A DNA stretch of 11,184 bases from Opitutia bacterium UBA977. Lineage in GTDB: Bacteria; Verrucomicrobiota; Verrucomicrobiia; Opitutales; Coraliomargaritaceae. Below the pieces are notes generated by a model. It was not told the origin of the DNA. It saw nothing but the letters and a program-made list of their open reading frames with translations, and did not search any database. The DNA lies in the NCBI GenBank assembly GCA_002292345.1, contig DBBT01000033.1, positions 1 to 11,184 of the forward strand, written 5' to 3'. Both the position numbers and the translations under genes were made by a program. Positions 6,471 through 11,184 of this stretch are shown here, piece by piece. The first letter of the stretch is position 1; the number at the start of each line of letters is the position of its first letter.

Positions 6471-7841
6471 CTAATCTAAGACCGTTTCCACAGACCCGAT
6501 TGCCCGAGCATAAGCCAAGCGACTCACACCATATAAATACGCGGAGTTTAGATGACTGCGTTCGGCATCGGCAAGGCGCTGTTGGGCATCAATCAGTTCA
6601 CGGTTATCCGCCAAGCCCTCTCGATAACGAAGCTCCGCCTGCTCCACCTCGCCAAGTCCTAGTCCGATTTCTTTACGCGCCAGCCCCATCTGCTTATAAC
6701 GTGAATTCATATTAAATAATGCGGTTCTAAACTCACTCTCAATACGTTTATCTAACACCCGCATTTGATAGCTCGCTTGGCGCGCCACTGCAGCAGCTTC
6801 GCGCTTTTCGGATTCGATCCTAAAACCATCAAACACCGGCACCGAAGCCCGCACACCAACAAGCCACGCCTCATTATAATCACTGGAAAATGCTTCTTCT
6901 GAATCATAGCCCCAGTCGCCAAACAGCTCGACGCTCGGCAAACGTTGCCACGATGCCGCCTTGCGCGCCAGCAACGCTTGCTCGAGACGCTTCTTCTGCC
7001 CAGCCAACTCTGGACGCGAGCCAATTAAAGCGCTTCCGATAATTTTATAGTCCTCTATAGACGGGGGCGCTTTCAGCATAGTTATGATCGATTCATCCAA
7101 CTTTAATTCAGAATCCAAATTTAAATCAAGCAACGCTTTTAAGCGGAGCATAGATGCCTCGATGTTTGATTCAGCTATCAATAAGTCCCGATCATCTTCC
7201 GAGGCACGAGCTTTGGCACGTGTCACATCAATTTTAATACCTGCTCCAGCAGAGAGTTGGTCTTGAGCCAATTGTAACAAACGTTGACTACGCTCAATAT
7301 TGCCCTCGACAATTCTCTTTCGGTTCAAGTCTCGGATTTGTGTAATATAGAGCTGTACCGCTTGCTCCAAGATATCTTGAATCGCCACTTCGTAATCCAT
7401 TTTTGAGATTGCATGCTCTAATTCAGCAATACGATAGCGTGCATATTTTTCGGCATCAAACACAGTTTGTGTCGCTTCGACTCTAGTTCCGAAGGAATTA
7501 AACGGCGGAGACTCAAAATCATCTCCCGCAAAGCCACGACCAAATTGCTGCCGCGTCTGCGCAGCGACGAGCGAGATTTGTGGTAGCAATGCCGCTCGTT
7601 CCTGAAAACTATTCTCTAGCGCACGCCGCACCGTGTCTTTCTCAAATAAAACTTGAGGGCTTGTATCCTTAATTAGCTGATACATGGCATCCAAGGTCAG
7701 CACTGGAGCCACTACGGTGACCTTATCAGATAGAATCGAGTCAATCTCGACCTCCGTACTGATCTTTTGCGCATGCCCAGCAATTAGCGCAAAGAAAGAA
7801 ACGTATAGTAATGCACTGAAAATCTTGAGTTCTCTAAACAT
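6471..7841 (-). CDS. TolC-family outer-membrane efflux protein
   Basis: Trimeric outer-membrane channel of type I secretion or efflux systems. In the 456-aa form from ATG 7841 there is a clear signal peptide (basic start, hydrophobic 8-20, probable cleavage after GHA at 24). Two repeated OEP halves follow, each with long amphipathic, Ala/Glu/Arg-rich helices and beta strands typical of TolC: 'VEATQTVFDAEKYARYRIAELEHA' begins the first and 'VRASVPVFDGFRIESEKREAAAVA' the second (equivalent positions). The longest frame opens at 7970 and overlaps nadE, but its extra 43 residues are not signal-like and precede the evident signal peptide, so I reject that start. First gene of the operon tolC-maf-tonB/tolA-like-rluA-like. 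No adaptor or RND/ABC transporter is adjacent, so its partner pump must be elsewhere. Confidence 0.92.
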   Translation of the reverse strand: MFRELKIFSALLYVSFFALIAGHAQKISTEVEIDSILSDKVTVVAPVLTLDAMYQLIKDTSPQVLFEKDTVRRALENSFQERAALLPQISLVAAQTRQQFGRGFAGDDFESPPFNSFGTRVEATQTVFDAEKYARYRIAELEHAISKMDYEVAIQDILEQAVQLYITQIRDLNRKRIVEGNIERSQRLLQLAQDQLSAGAGIKIDVTRAKARASEDDRDLLIAESNIEASMLRLKALLDLNLDSELKLDESIITMLKAPPSIEDYKIIGSALIGSRPELAGQKKRLEQALLARKAASWQRLPSVELFGDWGYDSEEAFSSDYNEAWLVGVRASVPVFDGFRIESEKREAAAVARQASYQMRVLDKRIESEFRTALFNMNSRYKQMGLARKEIGLGLGEVEQAELRYREGLADNRELIDAQQRLADAERSHLNSAYLYGVSRLAYARAIGSVETVLD

Positions 7842-7949
7842 CGGAAAATAGTCGTCGCAACGAATCGTAAATATGATAAAATTGTGACTATCTTCGTAGG
7901 TCGCACATTTGCAAGTCGCCAGTTCAAACCATTGCTTTAAAAATAAATC
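7842..7949. promoter_or_regulatory. Divergent promoter region between tolC-like operon and nadE
   Basis: This 108-bp AT-rich spacer must contain starts for both directions. No clear sigma70-type -35/-10 pair was found on either strand; TTGTGA (7882-7887) is a weak -35 candidate for nadE without a good -10. A spaced inverted repeat, ATAGTC (7848-7853) and GACTAT (7886-7891), is present but its 32-nt separation makes it unpersuasive as an operator. Confidence 0.35.
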
Positions 7950-9596
7950 ATGCATATAGGGATCGCACAAATTAACACGACCGTCGGCGACTTAGCCGGC
8001 AATCGCACACTCATCCTCAATGCCTATCAAGCGCTGGTCGCGGATGGTGCCGAGTTGGTCGTCTTCCCCGAACTTGCGATCTGCGGCTATCCTCCACGCG
8101 ATTTACTATTCAAAAGCTGCTTTGTCAGTGACATTGAAGCGACGCTTAAGTCCATCGCCGCGGAGATCGGCGCTGTACCCGCTATTGTCGGCACTGTCGA
8201 AGCTCGAAGCCCTGAGGTAGCCGGTCGGTCTTTTTACAATGCAGCTGCATGGTGTGAAAACGGCGCTATCCAAGTGATCGCACGCAAATGTCTGCTTCCT
8301 AGCTACGATGTATTCGACGAAGATCGCTATTTTGAGCCCGCGCTCGCACCAGTCATCCATGAATGGCAAGGTAAGCGTATTGGCATCACCATTTGCGAAG
8401 ATATTTGGACAGGCCCGGCAGTTACCAATACCCGCCGCTACAATGTCGACCCACTCACGGCATTAGCCGAAAAAGGCATCGACCTGTTGCTCAATCTATC
8501 CGCTAGCCCATGGCATGACGGCAAAAACGAAGCCCGCGAACCACTCCTGCAATATGCTGCAGATCGCTGCAATTGCACGGCCGTGTATTGTAACGCTGTG
8601 GGCGGTAACGATGAGCTCATTTTCGATGGAGGCAGCCTCGTCGCACATCCACAACGCGGCTTGATTGCCGGTATGGCTGCCTTTCGCGCAGAAAATCGCG
8701 TGATCGATATTGACGCACCGAGCGCGACCGAAGTCTCAGAACACTTCAACCTCAAAGGCAATGCTGCGACCCAGGATGCGCTCGTGCTCGGTGTTCGTGA
8801 CTACGCCCACAAAAGTGGCTTCAAAAAAGCCCTTATCGGCCTCAGTGGTGGCATCGACTCCGCCGTCGTCGCAGCGATTGCCGCGGAAGCCTTTGGCCCT
8901 GAGAACGTAATCGGCATCGCCCTACCTTCTGCAATTTCCAGCCAACATAGCCGCGACGATGCTGAAGCACTGGCGAAAAACCTCGGCATTGAATATCACG
9001 AAGTCGCGATCGCTGACACTGTACACGCCGCCGAAACCGCTCTTGGACCACTTTTTAAAGGCCGCAAAGCCGACGTCACCGAGGAAAATATCCAAGCCCG
9101 TGCTCGTGGCGTGCTACTCATGGCGATGTCTAATAAGTTCGGCGCACTACTTTTGACCACTGGCAACAAGAGCGAGATCTCTGTAGGCTATTGCACCCTC
9201 TATGGCGACATGTGTGGTGGACTCGCGGTGATTTCTGATCTGCCGAAGATGAAAGTCTACGCGCTTGCGCGTCATATCAACCTTACGCGCGAACGCATAC
9301 CATTGAACACAATCGACAAGCCACCGTCAGCTGAACTGCGTCCCGATCAGAAGGACGAAGACTCTCTACCGCCGTATCCGACGCTCGACGGCATCCTACG
9401 ACTATACGTCGAAGAAGGCCTTTCCTCCGCTGAAATTATCGAGCGCGGCTACGACCAAGGAGTCGTATGTGACATCATTCGCAAAGTTGACTTAAACGAA
9501 TACAAGCGCAAGCAAGCCGCACCCGGCCTCAAAACCACACCCCTCGCCTTCGGCGTCGGTCGTCGGATCCCAATTGTGCAAAAATACGTCAGTTAA
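7950..9596 (+). CDS. nadE: Glutamine-dependent NAD+ synthetase
   Basis: Makes NAD+ from deamido-NAD+, ATP and glutamine, the last step of NAD synthesis, in the cytoplasm. The 548-aa protein has both domains. The N-terminal nitrilase-type glutaminase (about 1-270) starts with [16 protein letters not shown] and carries the triad E41 ([15 protein letters not shown]), K113 ([14 protein letters not shown]) and C149 (ITICEDIW). The C-terminal synthetase (about 275-548) has the ATP P-loop GLSGGIDSA (297-305), [22 protein letters not shown], and the end segment 'RRIPIVQKY'. All catalytic residues look intact. The ATG at 7950 fits the family N terminus exactly; no Shine-Dalgarno. hemL begins 39 bp after its stop, so the two probably share a transcript. 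Confidence 0.97.
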   Translation: MHIGIAQINTTVGDLAGNRTLILNAYQALVADGAELVVFPELAICGYPPRDLLFKSCFVSDIEATLKSIAAEIGAVPAIVGTVEARSPEVAGRSFYNAAAWCENGAIQVIARKCLLPSYDVFDEDRYFEPALAPVIHEWQGKRIGITICEDIWTGPAVTNTRRYNVDPLTALAEKGIDLLLNLSASPWHDGKNEAREPLLQYAADRCNCTAVYCNAVGGNDELIFDGGSLVAHPQRGLIAGMAAFRAENRVIDIDAPSATEVSEHFNLKGNAATQDALVLGVRDYAHKSGFKKALIGLSGGIDSAVVAAIAAEAFGPENVIGIALPSAISSQHSRDDAEALAKNLGIEYHEVAIADTVHAAETALGPLFKGRKADVTEENIQARARGVLLMAMSNKFGALLLTTGNKSEISVGYCTLYGDMCGGLAVISDLPKMKVYALARHINLTRERIPLNTIDKPPSAELRPDQKDEDSLPPYPTLDGILRLYVEEGLSSAEIIERGYDQGVVCDIIRKVDLNEYKRKQAAPGLKTTPLAFGVGRRIPIVQKYVS

Positions 9597-9601
9597 GCGC
9601 G

Positions 9602-9633
9602 TTGTTGGTTGAAAATTGTTGGTTGAGGGTTGA
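9602..9633 (+). repeat. Short direct repeats (TTGTTGGTTGA / GGTTGA) ahead of hemL
   Basis: TTGTTGGTTGA occurs twice with a 14-bp period (9602-9612 and 9616-9626), and its core GGTTGA a third time at 9628-9633. The array fills most of the nadE-hemL gap and overlaps the hemL ribosome-binding site. Confidence 0.8.
9625..9629 (+). promoter_or_regulatory. Ribosome-binding site deciding the hemL start
   Basis: GAGGG lies 6 nt before ATG 9636, a good Shine-Dalgarno distance. This favours 9636 over the TTG at 9630, which would sit directly against the motif, and over ATG 9645. It is the only clear Shine-Dalgarno sequence I found before a gene in this window. Confidence 0.6.
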
Positions 9634-9635
9634 AG

Positions 9636-10952
9636 ATGCGACCAATGGACAAACCGCAGCAAGCAACTAACAACTCACAAGGTTCAACGCAATTATTCGA
9701 ACGTGCCAAACAACTCATTCCTGGCGGCGTAAATTCACCCGTGCGGGCCTTCCGCTCTGTAGGCGGTGCTCCCTTTTTTACTGAACGTGCCGACGGCGCG
9801 CATCTCTACACCGCCGACGGTAAAGAACTGATCGACTTCGTCTGCACTTGGGGCCCTGCCATCCATGGGCACAATGATCCAGAGATACGCGCGGCCATCA
9901 GCCTGGCACTTGAAAAAGGCACTAGCTTCGGCACGCCAAATCCTTACGAAGTCGAGATGGCAGAACTCATCGTCGGCATGGTGCCTTCAGTCGAGAAGGT
10001 TCGAATGTGCAATAGCGGCACTGAAGCGACCATGTCTACCATTCGCCTCGCACGTGGCTACACCAAGCGCGACAAGATTATTAAGTTTGCTGGTTGCTAT
10101 CACGGCCACGTCGACTCGCTGTTGGTCAAGGCAGGCTCCGGCGCCCTCACACTGGGCTACCCAGATAGCGCAGGCATCCCAACCAGCCTGGCCGCCGAAA
10201 CCATCGTCGTAGAATACAACGATGCAGATGGAGTCCGTGCTGCGTTTCAAAATCACCAAGACGATATCGCTGCCCTCATCGTCGAGCCTTTCCCTGCTAA
10301 CTGCGGATTCATTCTGCCTGATCAAGGCTTCCTAGCGATGCTACGTGACCTTTGCTATGAGAACGGCACAGTACTGATTTTTGACGAAGTGATGACTGGT
10401 TTTCGCCTCGCCCCAGGTGGGGTGCAAGAGCGCGTTGGCATCACGCCTGACCTCACCGCGCTGGGTAAGATCATCGGTGGTGGGCTACCAGTCGGCGCCT
10501 TCGGCGGTAAAGCCGATATTATGGATCAACTTGCACCTCTCGGCCCCGTCTATCAGGCAGGGACACTTAGCGGCAATCCGTTAGCGATGGCCGCGGGCAT
10601 AGCCGCGCTGAAGAAGCTAAAAGCCGACAACCCTTATCCCGCATTTGAGACCATGGGCACTATGATTCGCGATGCGCTGATCAACGCAGCAATTGAAAAA
10701 GGTATGCCGCTACAACTGCCACAAGTTGGCTCAATGTTTGCACTCTTTTTCAGCGATTCTCCAGTGCGTAACTACAACGATGCGATCACTAGCGAGACGC
10801 AGCTATTTAATAAACTATTCCACTATGCACTGGAAAATGGCGTTTATTTACCACCTTCTGGCTACGAGACCTGCTTCATTAGCACCGCCCACAATGGCAA
10901 GGACATTGAGCGCGCCGCCGAAGTATTGGCTGCAGGAATTAAGGCAATGTAG
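9636..10952 (+). CDS. hemL: Glutamate-1-semialdehyde 2,1-aminomutase
   Basis: PLP enzyme converting glutamate-1-semialdehyde to 5-aminolevulinate, so tetrapyrroles are made by the C5 (glutamyl-tRNA) route. The 438-aa length fits the family. Motifs, numbered from ATG 9636: [12 protein letters not shown] (28-39); [10 protein letters not shown] (70-79); [17 protein letters not shown] (125-141), which binds the PLP phosphate; [13 protein letters not shown] (151-163); FDEVMTGFR (249-257) with the PLP-ring Asp D250; and [18 protein letters not shown] (274-291) with the Schiff-base lysine K278. The segment '[12 protein letters not shown]' differs from the commoner 'EPVAGNMGVVPP' but lies in a variable spot. 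Two other starts are possible (TTG 9630, ATG 9645); ATG 9636 has the best ribosome-binding site. It lies downstream of nadE and ends facing a convergent gene. Confidence 0.97.
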   Translation: MRPMDKPQQATNNSQGSTQLFERAKQLIPGGVNSPVRAFRSVGGAPFFTERADGAHLYTADGKELIDFVCTWGPAIHGHNDPEIRAAISLALEKGTSFGTPNPYEVEMAELIVGMVPSVEKVRMCNSGTEATMSTIRLARGYTKRDKIIKFAGCYHGHVDSLLVKAGSGALTLGYPDSAGIPTSLAAETIVVEYNDADGVRAAFQNHQDDIAALIVEPFPANCGFILPDQGFLAMLRDLCYENGTVLIFDEVMTGFRLAPGGVQERVGITPDLTALGKIIGGGLPVGAFGGKADIMDQLAPLGPVYQAGTLSGNPLAMAAGIAALKKLKADNPYPAFETMGTMIRDALINAAIEKGMPLQLPQVGSMFALFFSDSPVRNYNDAITSETQLFNKLFHYALENGVYLPPSGYETCFISTAHNGKDIERAAEVLAAGIKAM

Positions 10953-11052
10953 TGAGGCCGTGACACAGTTCCAGTAATGCACTGAGAGATCTATATTTCC
11001 ATTTGCTATGATCAAAGTCTAGCAAGTGCGCCCTACCAAGCGCGCACAAAAA

Positions 11053-11078
11053 AGCGGGGCTCATTTCTGAGCCCCGCT
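11053..11078 (-). terminator. Intrinsic terminator between convergent genes
   Basis: A perfect 11-bp GC-rich stem, AGCGGGGCTCA (11053-11063) with TGAGCCCCGCT (11068-11078), around a TTTC loop. On the minus strand it lies 16 bases after the stop of the RGG-tailed gene and runs into TTTTTT (from 11053 down to 11048), a textbook rho-independent terminator. On the plus strand the hairpin would also fold but is followed by AAAGTTT, so termination of hemL here is less certain. Confidence 0.92.
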
Positions 11079-11094
11079 AAAGTTTATAGTGTGA

Positions 11095-11184
11095 CTACCA
11101 GCCGCCACGACCACCACGGTCGCCGCCACTGTTGCCGCCGCGTCCACCACGGTCACCACCGCGACCACGGTCATTGCCGCGACC
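11095..11184 (-). CDS. C-terminal end of an RGG-rich, probably RNA-binding protein (partial)
   Basis: Only the last 29 codons and a TAG stop (11095-11097) are in the window; the gene continues beyond the right edge. The visible residues are almost entirely Gly, Arg, Asp and Asn in RGG-like repeats ending in Trp (for example GGDRGGRGG twice). Such tails bind RNA non-specifically and cap two kinds of bacterial protein: small RRM-domain proteins and DEAD-box helicases. The former is my favoured guess, because RRM proteins with a terminal 'RGGDRGGRGGW'-like tail are common in this bacterial group, but the domain itself cannot be seen. A strong terminator follows it. Confidence 0.7.
   Translation of the reverse strand, partial: GRGNDRGRGGDRGGRGGNSGGDRGGRGGW

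Noticed and set aside
7848..7891. Regulator operator made of ATAGTC and GACTAT
   Set aside because: The arms are only 6 bp and 32 nt apart, which is expected by chance in an AT-rich spacer.
7842..7970. N-terminal extension of the TolC-like protein into the nadE coding region
   Set aside because: The extra 43 residues precede an obvious signal peptide that begins at ATG 7841, and the extension would overlap nadE.
9602..9633. Attachment site or insertion-sequence end
   Set aside because: No integrase, transposase or matching distant copy in the window; the repeats are direct, short and closely spaced.

Overview
The window looks like ordinary chromosomal DNA from a Gram-negative bacterium. My best guess is a marine member of the Verrucomicrobiota (class Opitutae, near Puniceicoccales such as Coraliomargarita or Lentimonas). 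That guess rests on three things: the style of the prepilin-like protein at the left edge (short basic leader, C-terminal 'DGN..TG.F' segment), a metF-DUF971 pair, and a C-terminal arginine/glycine tail of the kind seen on RNA-binding proteins in that group. It comes from remembered family habits rather than a database search. Envelope genes (TolC-like, TonB/TolA-like, pseudopilin) show a two-membrane cell. No insertion sequence, phage gene, CRISPR array, tRNA or rRNA was found.

Layout. (1) 21-641 (+): a prepilin/pseudopilin whose globular domain is interrupted by a striking Gly-Asn tract encoded by an imperfect hexanucleotide repeat. It converges on (2) 667-1509 (-), an unrecognised single-pass membrane protein. 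(3) After a 178-bp divergent spacer come metF (1688-2578) and a small DUF971 protein (2588-2899), close together on the + strand. (4) A 122-bp spacer carries nested palindromes. It is followed by an unrecognised secreted or membrane-anchored protein (3022-3702, +), which ends facing a convergent operon. (5) That minus-strand operon, read right to left, is TolC-like outer-membrane protein, Maf pyrophosphatase, TonB/TolA-like protein, RluA-family pseudouridine synthase (7841 down to 3778), with gaps of about 20-50 bp. (6) Divergent from it are nadE (glutamine-dependent NAD+ synthetase, 7950-9596) and hemL (glutamate-1-semialdehyde aminomutase, 9636-10952), probably co-transcribed. (7) hemL converges on the end of an RGG-tailed protein (11095-11184, -), with a strong intrinsic terminator between them.

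How the genes work together. Most are housekeeping: folate/methionine one-carbon metabolism (metF), NAD synthesis (nadE), tetrapyrrole synthesis by the C5 route (hemL), nucleotide-pool cleaning or division control (maf) and RNA modification (rluA-like). TolC and the TonB/TolA-like protein are a plausible envelope pair, but no inner-membrane pump or ExbB/ExbD/TolQ/TolR partner lies in the window.

I did not find a convincing new multi-gene system. The most unusual item is the Gly-Asn repeat pseudopilin. Two unrecognised membrane proteins, the palindromic spacer at 2904-2955 and the short direct repeats in front of hemL also merit a second look. Three starts were moved from the longest reading frame: TolC to 7841, RluA-like to 4629 and HemL to 9636.
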